A stretch of 64,000 nucleotides of DNA, from positions 1-64,000 of the forward strand of contig JAKUQS010000004.1 in NCBI GenBank assembly GCA_022451485.1, in the 5' to 3' direction. The notes below the pieces were generated by a model that was not told the DNA's origin, made no database searches, and saw only the letters and a list, made by a program, of their open reading frames with translations. This document shows, piece by piece, positions 54,690 to 64,000 of this stretch. Position 1 is the first letter of the stretch; every line of letters begins with the position of its first letter. Both the position numbers and the translations under genes were made by a program. This DNA is from Gammaproteobacteria bacterium. Its GTDB lineage: Bacteria > Pseudomonadota > Gammaproteobacteria > Arenicellales > UBA868.

Positions 54690-54941
54690 TCAAGCTTGGT
54701 CTTTCGTCGTACCCATGCCCTCGTTCTCGGGTCTGTCGAGAGATTCGATTGAGGCCTCCGCCGTTGCTTCATCCGGCGCATCTTCATTCGCCTCATCCTT
54801 CTCTGTCACCGCTTTCTTAAATCCCTTGATCGCCGAGCCAAGGTCACCACCCATATTGCGCAACTTCTTGGTTCCAAAGATCATCAAGACGATGACCAAG
54901 ACGATTAAGAGCTGCCAGACACTGATTCCGCCTACACCCAT
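54690..54941 (-). CDS. tatA: Sec-independent translocase subunit TatA
   Basis: Pore-forming Tat component of 83 residues. [23 protein letters not shown] near 5-27 is the membrane helix and FGTKKLR hinge, followed by the amphipathic [19 protein letters not shown] and an acidic tail. AGGGGAT precedes ATG 54941. It is separated from hisF by 221 bases holding no gene; in relatives hisI and hisE normally fill that place. Confidence 0.95.
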   Translation of the reverse strand: MGVGGISVWQLLIVLVIVLMIFGTKKLRNMGGDLGSAIKGFKKAVTEKDEANEDAPDEATAEASIESLDRPENEGMGTTKDQA

Positions 54942-55162
54942 TGTTCTATCCCCTTAGGAAATACCGAGTGACCGTCAAAAATGTTTCTCTTCCGGGGGCT
55001 TAATGAATCCCGATACCGCCATCATAACCGCTTTGAAATACGTGAGAAAGGGAGGCCTAATAGCGCACCAAAGGCCCCACCCCCATCTAGCGCCAGGGGG
55101 GCAATGACCAATGGCCATCTGACGGAATTGCTGGACCTAGTAGCTGGGCCGGTCCAATGGGG

Positions 55163-55927
55163 CTAAACGTCCCAGTTCACTTCGATTCCACATGCGGCCA
55201 TATATTGTTTCGCCTCAACAATCGTGTACTCGCCAAAATGGAAAATGCTTGCTGCCAGGACGGCATCGGCTCCACCCGTCATCACACCGGCCGCCAGGTG
55301 TTCAAGTTGCCCCACCCCACCGGAGGCAATCACCGGCACCGGCACCGCATTGGCCACCGCCCGCGTTAAATCTAAGTCAAAGCCATCTCGCGTACCATCT
55401 CGATCCATGCTGGTGAGCAAGATTTCACCGGCACCATACTCCACCATTGTCTGCGCCCATTCCACTGCGTCGATCCCGGTGGGGCGTCGCCCACCGTGGG
55501 TAAACACCTCCCAGCTGTCGCCCGAATGCTTAGCATCAATAGCAACAACAATGCATTGTGCACCAAAATGACGGCTCGCTTCACGAACGAATTCCGGTCG
55601 GGACACCGCAGCGGTATTAACGGAGACCTTATCCGCACCAGCACGCAACATGCGGTGCACGTCCTGCAATTGCCGTATCCCTCCCCCTACGGTCAAAGGG
55701 ATAAACACTTCGCTCGCCACTGCACGGACGACATTAGCCATTGTGTCCCGATTATCTGAACTGGCGGTGATATCCAGAAATGTAATTTCGTCAGCGCACT
55801 GGTCATCGTACCGTCTCGCCACTTCCACCGGATCACCTGCATCACGAATGCCAACAAACTGGATCCCCTTAACAACCCGGCCTGCGTCGACATCTAAGCA
55901 AGGGATAATGCGTTTTGCCAGCGCCAC
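55163..55927 (-). CDS. hisF: Imidazole glycerol phosphate synthase cyclase subunit HisF
   Basis: TIM-barrel of 254 residues that, with HisH, forms imidazole glycerol phosphate and [25 protein letters not shown] at the N-terminus holds the catalytic Asp; [30 protein letters not shown] near 77-106 and [16 protein letters not shown] near 171-186 (second catalytic Asp) complete the site. It starts 3 bases after hisA. It is the last his gene of the cluster. Confidence 0.97.
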   Translation of the reverse strand: MALAKRIIPCLDVDAGRVVKGIQFVGIRDAGDPVEVARRYDDQCADEITFLDITASSDNRDTMANVVRAVASEVFIPLTVGGGIRQLQDVHRMLRAGADKVSVNTAAVSRPEFVREASRHFGAQCIVVAIDAKHSGDSWEVFTHGGRRPTGIDAVEWAQTMVEYGAGEILLTSMDRDGTRDGFDLDLTRAVANAVPVPVIASGGVGQLEHLAAGVMTGGADAVLAASIFHFGEYTIVEAKQYMAACGIEVNWDV

Positions 55928-55930
55928 CGA

Positions 55931-56677
55931 TCAGACCACCCGGTTACCTAATGCGACCAGGTACTCTCTTGCCGCCAGAAAATTGAGCGTTCCCTCATAG
56001 ATCGCACGGCCCGTAATCGCGCCCAAAATACCCGAGCCTGCAGTTTCACCTAACCGCCTGACATCCTGCATATCGCGAATTCCACCCGAGGCAATCACGG
56101 GAATCTTGACGGATTCAGCCAGGCTCCGTGTGGCCTCAATATTGATGCCTGAAAGCATCCCGTCGCGCTCTATATCGGTATAGATAATGGCCTCCACTCC
56201 GACACTTTCGAAATGTTGTGCCACCTCGATGACATCATGACTCGAAACCTTGGACCAACCGTCAGTCGCGACACGGCCGTCCTGCGCATCTAATCCAACC
56301 ATAACCTGCCCAGTAAATTCAGAACACAAAGTGCTCACAAACTGAGGCTCATTAACCGCACGAGTACCGATGATGACAAAACGAACCCCCTGTTGAAGGT
56401 AAGTCTCGACAGTCGCCCTATCGCGAATCCCCCCCCCGACTTGAACCGGCACTGGGGCACATCTCTCTACGATAGCGCGAACCACGCCAGCATTAAGCGG
56501 ATGCCCGGCGACCGCGCCGTCAAGATCGACCAAATGAAGGCGCTCAGCGCCCTCTTCTACCCAGCGCTCGGCAACCGCCACCGGGTCATCATCAAACACG
56601 GTTTCTTCTTCCATACGGCCCTGCCGAAGGCGCACACAGCGCCCGGCTTTAATATCGATAGCGGGTATCAGCAACAT
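55931..56677 (-). CDS. hisA: Phosphoribosylformimino-AICAR ribotide isomerase HisA
   Basis: TIM-barrel isomerase of 248 residues. [19 protein letters not shown] near 2-20 carries the first catalytic Asp, [27 protein letters not shown] near 80-106 a phosphate site, and [15 protein letters not shown] near 165-179 the second Asp and second phosphate site. ATG 56677 fits the family length; the longer frame adds residues overlapping the intergenic gap. It lies between hisH and hisF. Confidence 0.97.
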   Translation of the reverse strand: MLLIPAIDIKAGRCVRLRQGRMEEETVFDDDPVAVAERWVEEGAERLHLVDLDGAVAGHPLNAGVVRAIVERCAPVPVQVGGGIRDRATVETYLQQGVRFVIIGTRAVNEPQFVSTLCSEFTGQVMVGLDAQDGRVATDGWSKVSSHDVIEVAQHFESVGVEAIIYTDIERDGMLSGINIEATRSLAESVKIPVIASGGIRDMQDVRRLGETAGSGILGAITGRAIYEGTLNFLAAREYLVALGNRVV

Positions 56678-56709
56678 CTGAGTTAACTCACAGTGAGAGC
56701 CTATTCTGA

Positions 56710-57354
56710 TCAGGCGGTGCCATCCCACCGCACAAAATTTCGTAACAAGGTCAACCCTTGCTGATGGCTTTTCTCCGGATGAAACTGCACTGCAAACACA
56801 TTGTCTCGCGCGGCGGCAGACACGAATTTGATACCGTATTCAGTCACGCCAGCAACGTTTCTCGCTCCCCCGTTCGGTACCGGTGCATAGTAACTGTGCA
56901 CAAAATAAAAGCGTGCTCCGTTGCCGATGTCGGACCACATGGGATGGTCCATCACTTGATTCACCCTATTCCAACCCATGTGAGGAACTTTCAGTCGTGC
57001 TCCCGACGCGGCCGGCTCCGAAAACCGCCGCACCCGCCCGCTCAGCACACCCAGGCAAACCGTCCCGTCATCTTCGTCGCTTGCCTCGTACAATGATTGC
57101 AACCCCAAACAGATGCCCAACACCGGCTTCGATGTAATAGCCTCCTTGAGAACCTGTTCCAAATTATCGTCCGCCAGTGCACGGAGCCAACTGCCAATCG
57201 CACCCTGACCCGGCAGTACCACACGTTGTGCTGCTGCAATATCCTGTGGCGCACGAGTAACCTTTATTGATTGCCCAGGCGCAACTCGCTCCAGCGCCTT
57301 CCCTACAGAATGCAGATTACCCGTACCAAGATCGACAACGACTAGGTCTGACAT
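56710..57354 (-). CDS. hisH: Imidazole glycerol phosphate synthase glutaminase subunit HisH
   Basis: Class I glutamine amidotransferase of 214 residues feeding ammonia to His[18 protein letters not shown] near 8-24, [15 protein letters not shown] near 46, the nucleophile Cys in [13 protein letters not shown] near 79-91, and the His/Glu in [15 protein letters not shown] near 190 are present. It follows hisB by 15 bases on the same strand. Confidence 0.96.
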   Translation of the reverse strand: MSDLVVVDLGTGNLHSVGKALERVAPGQSIKVTRAPQDIAAAQRVVLPGQGAIGSWLRALADDNLEQVLKEAITSKPVLGICLGLQSLYEASDEDDGTVCLGVLSGRVRRFSEPAASGARLKVPHMGWNRVNQVMDHPMWSDIGNGARFYFVHSYYAPVPNGGARNVAGVTEYGIKFVSAAARDNVFAVQFHPEKSHQQGLTLLRNFVRWDGTA

Positions 57355-57369
57355 TCCGTTGCCGTCGGA

Positions 57370-57981
57370 TTAAAGCGATCCCTTGGTCGATGGCACGGTG
57401 GCGCCAAGACGGGCGTCCCGTGCAACTGCCATACGCAGCGCTCGGCCAAAAGCCTTGAACACGGTCTCGGCAATATGGTGTGCATTACCGCCTCGCAGAT
57501 TATCGACGTGCAGGGTCATCCCCGCGTGGTTACATAAACCCTGGAAAAATTCACCAATCAGATCAACATCAAATTCTCCAACCCTCGCACGCGGCCAATC
57601 GATCTGGTAAATCAGGCTGGGTCGCCCTGAAAAATCGAGCACGACCCGACTCAGTGCCTCATCCAACGGAACATAGGCATAGCCATAGCGGCCAATACCA
57701 GCCCGTTGCCCCAGCGCCTGATCAAGTGCCTGCCCAAGAGTAATACCAATGTCTTCCACCGTATGGTGCGCATCAATCTCCAGGTCCCCCTGGGCGTCAA
57801 TCGACAAATCGATCATGCCGTGACGTGCAATCTGATCCAACATGTGTTCGAGGAACGGCAGACCACAGTCAAGGTCCGCATTACCTTGACCATCGAGATT
57901 CAACTCAAGCGCAATCCGGGTTTCCCGCGTATTGCGTTCGACGCTTGCTCGGCGATCAGACATTTGAGATTGATCAATCAT
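57370..57981 (-). CDS. hisB: Imidazoleglycerol-phosphate dehydratase HisB
   Basis: Monofunctional dehydratase of 203 residues, without the phosphatase domain of E. coli His[18 protein letters not shown] near 15, [21 protein letters not shown] near 38-58 and [22 protein letters not shown] near 69-90 are the metal-binding repeats, and [20 protein letters not shown] near 164-183 the second. ATG 57981 is used; an in-frame ATG at 57963 is equally plausible. A separate HolPase is needed for histidine synthesis, not seen in the window. Confidence 0.96.
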   Translation of the reverse strand: MIDQSQMSDRRASVERNTRETRIALELNLDGQGNADLDCGLPFLEHMLDQIARHGMIDLSIDAQGDLEIDAHHTVEDIGITLGQALDQALGQRAGIGRYGYAYVPLDEALSRVVLDFSGRPSLIYQIDWPRARVGEFDVDLIGEFFQGLCNHAGMTLHVDNLRGGNAHHIAETVFKAFGRALRMAVARDARLGATVPSTKGSL

Positions 57982-58062
57982 CAGCTTTACGACCCGTGGC
58001 AGGACAAATGGCCCTGGACAACGATCTTACCAAAGGTCTGTTGAGAGCGCTCCTGTCGAGGC

Positions 58063-59151
58063 CTAGTCGGCAACCAGCTGCTCCTTTAATGCATTAAAAA
58101 ATATACCATTTTGTTCTGCAGTACCGATTGTTACCCGCAAGCAATCAACCAGACTTGCGTGAGTACCATGTAGGTTCTTTATCAGAACTTTTTTCTTGCG
58201 AAGTCCGTCAAAAATAGCACCGGCGCATCCATGGCTAACACGGAAGAGAAGGAAATTGGCGGCGCTGGGAAACAGCTCGATACCTGGCAGTTCAGACAAG
58301 CGTTGCAACAGCGCTTCCCTTTCAACACAAATTTCCACAGCACGCTCCTCAAACCATGCCATGTGTTCAAGCGCAAACAAGGCGCTGGCCTGAGTCAATG
58401 CATTAATGTTGTAAGGCAGGCGGACCCGATCAAGGACTTTCAACCACTCGCGAGGCCCGATCAAAAACCCTAGCCGGAGCCCGGCAAGACCAAGCTTCGA
58501 GAACGTGCGCATCACAACAAGATTGTCGTACTTTGGCAAAAGATTGATGTACGAATGACCGCAGAAGACATGATAGGCCTCATCTACCACCACCAAACCA
58601 TCGGTTGCCGCGACAACGGCCTCGACCGTCTGCGTTTCAATCATTCCACCGGTTGGATTGTTGGGATGGGCAAGAAATACACAACTGGGCTTATGCTTTT
58701 CGATAGCCTGGAGCAGCGCTTCTAGATCCGGGGCCAGCGCATCACTCGAAGACACACCGACGTAGTCTGTCCCTGTGTACTTCGCTGCCAGCCGATACAT
58801 CACGAAAGTGGGCTCCGGAGCCAGTATCGTACGCCGCGTCCCACCCAACGCTAGGACCAGAATCTGGATCAATTCGTCAGATCCGTTGCCGAGCAAAACC
58901 TCGGTAGCGCTATCTAAATGACACCAGGCAGCAATAGACGTTCGGAGTTCATTCGCTGCCGCATCTGGGTACCGATTCAAGGGCGTTTCAGCGAGGCGCT
59001 GCAGCCATAAATCCCGCAGTTCCTTCGGCCAGCTATAGGGGTTTTCCATCGCATCCAACTTGGTCATACCACGGGCATCAGGCACGTGATACGGCTCAAG
59101 GTCGATGATATCGGGTCGAATCCAACGGTGAATACGGGCTTCAATCGACAT
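58063..59151 (-). CDS. hisC: Histidinol-phosphate aminotransferase HisC
   Basis: PLP-dependent class II aminotransferase of 362 residues. KLDAMENPYSWPKELRD near 31-47, LGNGSDELIQILVLALGG near 86-103, FLAHPNNPTGGMIE near 158-171, VVVDEAYHVFCG near 190 and the PLP lysine in RTFSKLGLAGLRLGF near 215-229 define the family. It follows hisD by 26 bases and precedes hisB by about 80 bases. Confidence 0.96.
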   Translation of the reverse strand: MSIEARIHRWIRPDIIDLEPYHVPDARGMTKLDAMENPYSWPKELRDLWLQRLAETPLNRYPDAAANELRTSIAAWCHLDSATEVLLGNGSDELIQILVLALGGTRRTILAPEPTFVMYRLAAKYTGTDYVGVSSSDALAPDLEALLQAIEKHKPSCVFLAHPNNPTGGMIETQTVEAVVAATDGLVVVDEAYHVFCGHSYINLLPKYDNLVVMRTFSKLGLAGLRLGFLIGPREWLKVLDRVRLPYNINALTQASALFALEHMAWFEERAVEICVEREALLQRLSELPGIELFPSAANFLLFRVSHGCAGAIFDGLRKKKVLIKNLHGTHASLVDCLRVTIGTAEQNGIFFNALKEQLVAD

Positions 59152-59177
59152 AGTGGCAAATCGTCAGGAAGTCCAAA

Positions 59178-60482
59178 TTAGCGGCCGCGATAATCAGCCG
59201 CCTTGGCGTGTGCGTCAAGACCTTCTGCGCGAGCCAGTTTCGAAGCGACGCCCGCCAGACGCTGCGCACCATGCTTAGAGCACATGACCAAGCTGCTGCG
59301 TTTTTGGAAATCATGAGTACCAAGGGGTGATGAAAAGCGCGCGGTCCCCGCCGTAGGTAACACATGACTTGGCCCGACACAGTAGTCCCCTAGGGCTTCT
59401 GCACTGAAATAACCACAGAAAATGGCGCCTGCATGACGAATATCCGACAACAAGGCGTCCGGCTGCTCGACCATCAACTGTAGGTGTTCCGGGGCGATTC
59501 GATTGGCGATTTCGACTCCCTGTTTCAGTGAATTCACCAGGATCGAGGCGCCATGCTTGGCAAGTGATGCCGTAACAATATCCGGCCGGGCTAATGTTCC
59601 AATCAAAGACTCCATTGAACCGCGGATGCGATCGATCTGTGTCTGGCTTGGACAAATCAGTATGGCCTGCGCCAACTCGTCGTGCTCAGCTTGCGCAAAA
59701 AGATCCATAGCGACCCAGTCGGGCTCAGCCCGGTCGTCGCAGAGCACCACCACCTCAGACGGACCGGCCATCATGTCCACACCGACTTGTCCATATACTT
59801 GTTGCTTGGCCGCCGCAACATAAACATTACCCGGCCCCACAATCTTATCAACCGCGGGTATCGTTTCGGTGCCAAAACACAGTGCCGCGATTGCCTGTGC
59901 GCCACCAATACGAAATACTCGAGTGACCCCTGCCAGAGCAGCAGCAGCCAACACTGTCTGCGACGCCTCCCCACCGGGCGTTGGCACCACCATCACGACT
60001 TCGGGTACACCGGCAACACTCGCCGGAACTGCGTTCATCAAAACGCTCGATGGGTAAGCCGCCGTCCCACCGGGGACGTAGATACCAACACGATCAATCG
60101 GCGTAACACGTTGTCCAAGGCGATTACCATCGCTATCAAGGTATTCCCACGACTGTTCAAGTTGATGTTCGTGGAAAACTCTGATGCGCTCGACGGATTG
60201 CTCCAGCGCCGCCTTGAGACCCGCATCAAGCGTTGCCAGTGCTTTTTTTATTTCCCCCGTTGAGATTTCAAGGTCCGCAGCATCATCAACCGAGAAATGG
60301 TCTAAAGTTGCAGTGAGTTCAATCAGCGCACTGTCGCCATCCTCTCGAACGCGACGGATAATCTCCTCAACTGTTTGGGTAACCGTGGCTTCAGGAATTC
60401 TGCTGCGCTTGAGGAGATTTGCCAATGCCGCCGCAAATACTGTGTCTTGCGCATTCAACTGCTGCCATTGAAGTAATGACAT
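59178..60482 (-). CDS. hisD: Histidinol dehydrogenase HisD
   Basis: Zinc enzyme of 434 residues making the last two oxidations to histidine. GQRVTPIDRVGIYVPGGTAAYPSSVLM near 125-151, FRIGGAQAIAALCFGTETIP near 197-216, KIVGPGNVYVAAAKQQVYG near 220-238, MMAGPSEVVV near 244 and FAQAEHDELAQAILI near 265 (zinc ligands) are all conserved. The start lies 1 base after the murA stop; hisG, which normally sits between them, is absent. Confidence 0.97.
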   Translation of the reverse strand: MSLLQWQQLNAQDTVFAAALANLLKRSRIPEATVTQTVEEIIRRVREDGDSALIELTATLDHFSVDDAADLEISTGEIKKALATLDAGLKAALEQSVERIRVFHEHQLEQSWEYLDSDGNRLGQRVTPIDRVGIYVPGGTAAYPSSVLMNAVPASVAGVPEVVMVVPTPGGEASQTVLAAAALAGVTRVFRIGGAQAIAALCFGTETIPAVDKIVGPGNVYVAAAKQQVYGQVGVDMMAGPSEVVVLCDDRAEPDWVAMDLFAQAEHDELAQAILICPSQTQIDRIRGSMESLIGTLARPDIVTASLAKHGASILVNSLKQGVEIANRIAPEHLQLMVEQPDALLSDIRHAGAIFCGYFSAEALGDYCVGPSHVLPTAGTARFSSPLGTHDFQKRSSLVMCSKHGAQRLAGVASKLARAEGLDAHAKAADYRGR

Positions 60483-60483
60483 G

Positions 60484-61884
<1,401 letters not shown>

Positions 61885-61886
61885 CT

Positions 61887-61915
61887 AAACAAAAGGCGCC
61901 CCAACGGGCGCCTTT
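61887..61915 (-). terminator. Intrinsic terminator after grxD
   Basis: A perfect 10-bp stem, AAAGGCGCCC at 61892-61901 with GGGCGCCTTT at 61906-61915, has a 4-base loop and, read on the minus strand, is followed by TTTTGTTT. It lies 24 bases after the grxD stop and about 80 bases before the murA start, so it should end or attenuate the mla-ibaG-grxD transcript and leave murA-his to another promoter or read-through. Confidence 0.85.
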
Positions 61916-61938
61916 GAAACAGACTTATTAATAGTGAG

Positions 61939-62262
61939 CTACGCCTCGGGCGCGTTCAGTTTCTCCTGTAACGATCCATCCTGATACATCTCGAGCAATA
62001 TATCGCTTCCACCAATGAATTCCCCACGAATGTAAAGCTGAGGAATCGTCGGCCAATTTGAGAAAACCTTAATCCCTTCACGCAATTCATTGTCCATCAA
62101 AACATCAGCATTGCCGAACGTTTCAACGCCGCAAGCCTGCAAGATTTGAACCGTTCGCCCGGAGAATCCACATTGTGGAAAATCTGGTGTGCCCTTCATA
62201 AACAACATAACATTGTTATCATCAACGAGTTTCTGGATATGCTGTTGAATATCCATCGGCAT
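61939..62262 (-). CDS. grxD: Monothiol glutaredoxin GrxD (Grx4 family)
   Basis: Monothiol glutaredoxin of 107 residues. The active site is CGFS in [18 protein letters not shown] near 24-41 and GSH-binding elements [20 protein letters not shown] near 69-88 follow. Such proteins carry and deliver [2Fe-2S] clusters and pair with BolA proteins. AAGGAG lies before the ATG. ibaG, encoding a BolA-family protein, is 52 bases upstream on the same strand, so the two partners are probably made together. Confidence 0.96.
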   Translation of the reverse strand: MPMDIQQHIQKLVDDNNVMLFMKGTPDFPQCGFSGRTVQILQACGVETFGNADVLMDNELREGIKVFSNWPTIPQLYIRGEFIGGSDILLEMYQDGSLQEKLNAPEA

Positions 62263-62313
62263 TCTCCTTCTTATGTGTGTTCACCCTTCAGGGCTGAAAC
62301 AAATGTTTAGCAA

Positions 62314-62553
62314 TCAATGCGGAACAGATTCCGATGGTGTCACTGTACGCATAGACAACGCATGGATGTCGGCGCGCATCTTTTCGCCTAGCACACTGTA
62401 AACCAGCTGGTGACGTTGGACAGCGCTCTTGCCTTCAAACTCTGAACTAACAATAACGGCATCAAAGTGACGGCCATCTCCTGTAACGTCAACCTGAGAA
62501 CCGGACAAGCCAGCCTCTATCCACATTTTGATGTCTTCTGGTGTAATCATCAA
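62314..62553 (-). CDS. ibaG: BolA-family protein IbaG (YrbA)
   Basis: Small acid-stress BolA-like protein of 79 residues. IKMWIEAGLSGSQVDVTGDGRHFDAVIVS near 8-36 and FEGKSAVQRHQLVYSVLGEKM near 39-59 give the BolA fold with the conserved His that coordinates an iron-sulphur cluster with monothiol glutaredoxin. The C-terminal ALSMRTVTP is family typical. Its position between mlaB and murA is conserved; the grxD insertion after it is less common. A promoter-like TATAAT lies 23 bases before it. Confidence 0.94.
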   Translation of the reverse strand: MMITPEDIKMWIEAGLSGSQVDVTGDGRHFDAVIVSSEFEGKSAVQRHQLVYSVLGEKMRADIHALSMRTVTPSESVPH

Positions 62554-62575
62554 TCATTCCGCCTGTATCGGCATA

Positions 62576-62604
62576 ATTATAGTCGATTGTGGTCTGGCCA
62601 TCAG
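62576..62604 (-). promoter_or_regulatory. Candidate sigma70 promoter for ibaG-grxD
   Basis: On the minus strand, CTGATG (62604-62599) and a perfect TATAAT (62581-62576) are 17 bases apart, in the 91-base gap between mlaB and ibaG. The spacing is ideal although the -35 matches only three of six bases. Confidence 0.45.
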
Positions 62605-62644
62605 AAATAATCCTGCTGAGCTGTCCAAATTGATCGGAGCATCT

Positions 62645-62974
62645 TCAAGCATCGGACCGGCTGACCAACAAGTCACCGACACCCATCACCCGAATCAGTC
62701 TAAGCACAACCTCAGGCACTTCACACCAGTGCACTTGGTATTGCGCAATGCGCGCCCTACGCATCCATTCAACCATCAAAGCGACCCCTGCGCTGTCCAC
62801 CCGAATCAATCCAGTGAGGTCGACTTGTATGTCCGCGCCAGGCGCAGGGCTCGGCATCTCCGCAACCAAGCGACCCACTGTCTCAAAGGTCAGGCATCCG
62901 CTGATAGACCAAGTGTCCACCGCTGTCTGAATCAAGCGCACTTCTTCAAGTGGCGTCGCCTCCACTGAACTCAC
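62645..62974 (-). CDS. mlaB: STAS-domain lipid asymmetry protein MlaB
   Basis: STAS-domain subunit of 109 residues of the MlaFEDB complex that maintains outer-membrane lipid asymmetry. WSISGCLTFETVGRLV near 23-38, IQVDLTGLIRVDSAGVALMVEWMRRA near 49-74 (with the Thr/Ser-type regulatory position as DSAG) are typical. It starts with GTG overlapping the mlaC stop (GTGA), a sign of translational coupling. Confidence 0.93.
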   Translation of the reverse strand: MSSVEATPLEEVRLIQTAVDTWSISGCLTFETVGRLVAEMPSPAPGADIQVDLTGLIRVDSAGVALMVEWMRRARIAQYQVHWCEVPEVVLRLIRVMGVGDLLVSRSDA

Positions 62975-63561
62975 CGAAGCAACTCAAGCAGCGCGTCAAA
63001 TCCATCGGATTCGACAATACGACCGTAACTGTTGCGAAAATTAATAACCAGGCTGAGACGACTGATCAACACGTCGTAAATCAACCACTGGCCGTCACCC
63101 ACACGTAGCAATTTGTAATCGACCGGCAGTCTGGAACCGTCATCAAACCGGATCAAGGTTCGAACGATCGCAGTGCGGGCATCCTTTTTTAGCGAAAATG
63201 GCTTGAACTCGACCTTGGCCTCAGATATATGCTCAAAGATCGACGCCGCATAAGTCTTGATTAGCAACCGTCGGAAACTAGCAGTGAACTCCTCTTGCTG
63301 GGCTTGGGTTGCTTTTTGCCAGTGACGCCCGACCACCAGTCGCGCAATCTTTCTTACCGCCAGATGCGGGCCAAGTTCCCGATCAACCAACGCGTAGAGT
63401 TTCTCCGTATCCGACTCTAGCATCGTGCGTTGGGTCAACATTTGCTTTGTTAAGCGAGTCACACCCGCTTCAATCAGCTCCCCTGGTGACATTGAGGTTG
63501 CGACCGCGGCTGTCGTAAAGCACATCAACAGCAGGGCAATAAGCCGACAACGGTGCATCAT
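62971..63561 (-). CDS. mlaC: Phospholipid-binding periplasmic protein MlaC
   Basis: Periplasmic shuttle of 196 residues carrying phospholipid between outer and inner membrane Mla complexes. A signal peptide (MMHRCRLIALLLMCFTTAAVA) is followed by LVDRELGPHLAVRKIARLVVGRHW near 57-80, FTASFRRLLIKTYAASIFEH near 92-111 and DYKLLRVGDGQWLIYDVLI near 150-168, all family typical. Its ATG overlaps the mlaD stop by three bases. Confidence 0.95.
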   Translation of the reverse strand: MMHRCRLIALLLMCFTTAAVATSMSPGELIEAGVTRLTKQMLTQRTMLESDTEKLYALVDRELGPHLAVRKIARLVVGRHWQKATQAQQEEFTASFRRLLIKTYAASIFEHISEAKVEFKPFSLKKDARTAIVRTLIRFDDGSRLPVDYKLLRVGDGQWLIYDVLISRLSLVINFRNSYGRIVESDGFDALLELLR

Positions 63562-64000
63562 TGCGCGCTCGCCCTACTGAACAACAACTCACCAATAAGT
63601 TGCTCTAACACTAACGCGGATTGCGTAATATCGATCGAGTCCCCCTCTTTAAGATAATCAACTTCTGCCCCCGGCACGACACCTACATACTGCGCTCCAA
63701 GGAGTCCGGCTGTGAGTATTGCCGCAGTGCTATCTACCGGTAGGTTGTTGTAATCCTGATCGATACTGAGTGTAACAATCGCACTATAATCTTCACGATC
63801 GCTTGAGATCGAAGAAACTCGACCAATCGTTACACCAGCTAGTGTCACTGGGGACTTAACGGTTAGGCCACCAATATTCTCAAACTTGGCCGTCACCCGA
63901 TAACCGGCACCGCCTGTGATCGCAGCCCAGTTGCCCACAAATAATGTCAGCCAAACCAATGCCGCTAATCCAGTCAGGATGAAAACACCGACCAGGGTTT
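63558..64000 (-). CDS. mlaD: Phospholipid transport MCE protein MlaD, 5' end beyond window
   Basis: Partial: the frame stays open to the right edge, giving 147 C-terminal residues of about 150-160. A membrane anchor is visible in TLVGVFILTGLAALVWLTLFV near the start, followed by the MCE domain: YRVTAKFENIGGLTVKSPVTLAGVTIGRVSSI and later NNLPVDSTAAILTAGLLGAQYVG. MlaD forms the hexameric ring that receives lipid from MlaC. The stop overlaps mlaC. mlaE and mlaF would be expected beyond the window. Confidence 0.94.
   Translation of the reverse strand, partial: TLVGVFILTGLAALVWLTLFVGNWAAITGGAGYRVTAKFENIGGLTVKSPVTLAGVTIGRVSSISSDREDYSAIVTLSIDQDYNNLPVDSTAAILTAGLLGAQYVGVVPGAEVDYLKEGDSIDITQSALVLEQLIGELLFSRASAQ

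Noticed and set aside
54942-55162. Remnants of hisI or hisE between hisF and tatA
   Set aside because: Neither strand gives a recognisable fragment of either protein; only GC-rich short repeats with no T-run were seen.

Overview
The window is about 64 kb of chromosome from a gammaproteobacterium that I cannot place more precisely. The evidence is gene order: ygfB-pepP-ubiH-ubiI, zapA-6S RNA-5-FTHF cyclo-ligase, tonB-yqgE-ruvX near pilT/pilU and yggS-proC-yggT (an arrangement like that of Pseudomonas), tatABC after a his cluster, and mlaDCB-ibaG-murA. Coding density is very high, base composition looks even, and I found no tRNA, rRNA, insertion sequence, prophage or CRISPR array.

Region by region. 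(1) 1-4.5 kb, minus: a surface-polysaccharide group: UDP-uronate epimerase (cut by the window edge), UDP-GlcNAc 6-dehydrogenase, a WbpE-type sugar aminotransferase carrying an extra PIN-like N-terminal domain, and an ElyC/YdcF envelope protein. (2) 4.5-16.7 kb: housekeeping: HrpA helicase, lipoprotein cyclophilin, EVE protein, YmdB-type phosphoesterase, 5-FTHF cyclo-ligase, 6S RNA, ZapA and a ZapB-like coiled coil, then divergently ygfB, pepP, ubiH, ubiI and fur. (3) 16.8-29.2 kb: a large nucleoside-use region: PfkB kinase, thymidine phosphorylase, purine nucleoside phosphorylase, cytidine deaminase, a four-gene BMP-type ABC importer whose ATPase gene is inverted, ribokinase, nucleoside hydrolase and a VUT-family (queuosine-precursor type) transporter, with a lone FabD-like acyltransferase in its midst. 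(4) 29.2-39.1 kb, minus: VWA protein and MoxR ATPase, then a central-carbon block: class I aldolase, pyruvate kinase, PGK, GAPDH, transketolase and an inositol-monophosphatase-family enzyme. (5) 39.3-46.8 kb: tonB-yqgE-ruvX, a PqqB-like metallo-hydrolase, pilU, pilT, and divergently yggS-proC-yggT. (6) 46.8-53.4 kb: MTA phosphorylase, a lone methyltransferase, the decayed remnant of a CorC/HlyC-type protein, pmbA-tldD, a PP2C phosphatase and a GNAT acetyltransferase. (7) 53.5-64 kb, minus: tatABC, hisDCBHAF lacking hisG and hisI/hisE at their usual slots, murA, a monothiol glutaredoxin, ibaG, and mlaB, mlaC, mlaD (mlaD cut by the window end).

Most of the window is conserved core genome. The parts that most merit follow-up are the PIN-like/aminotransferase fusion, the VUT transporter-nucleoside hydrolase-ribokinase operon beside a nucleoside ABC importer (possible modified-nucleoside salvage), the orphan FabD-like protein, the CorC remnant found only by reading across frameshifts, the incomplete his cluster, and the glutaredoxin-BolA pair between mla and murA. 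All functions are assigned by recognition of motifs and family resemblance; no database search was run.
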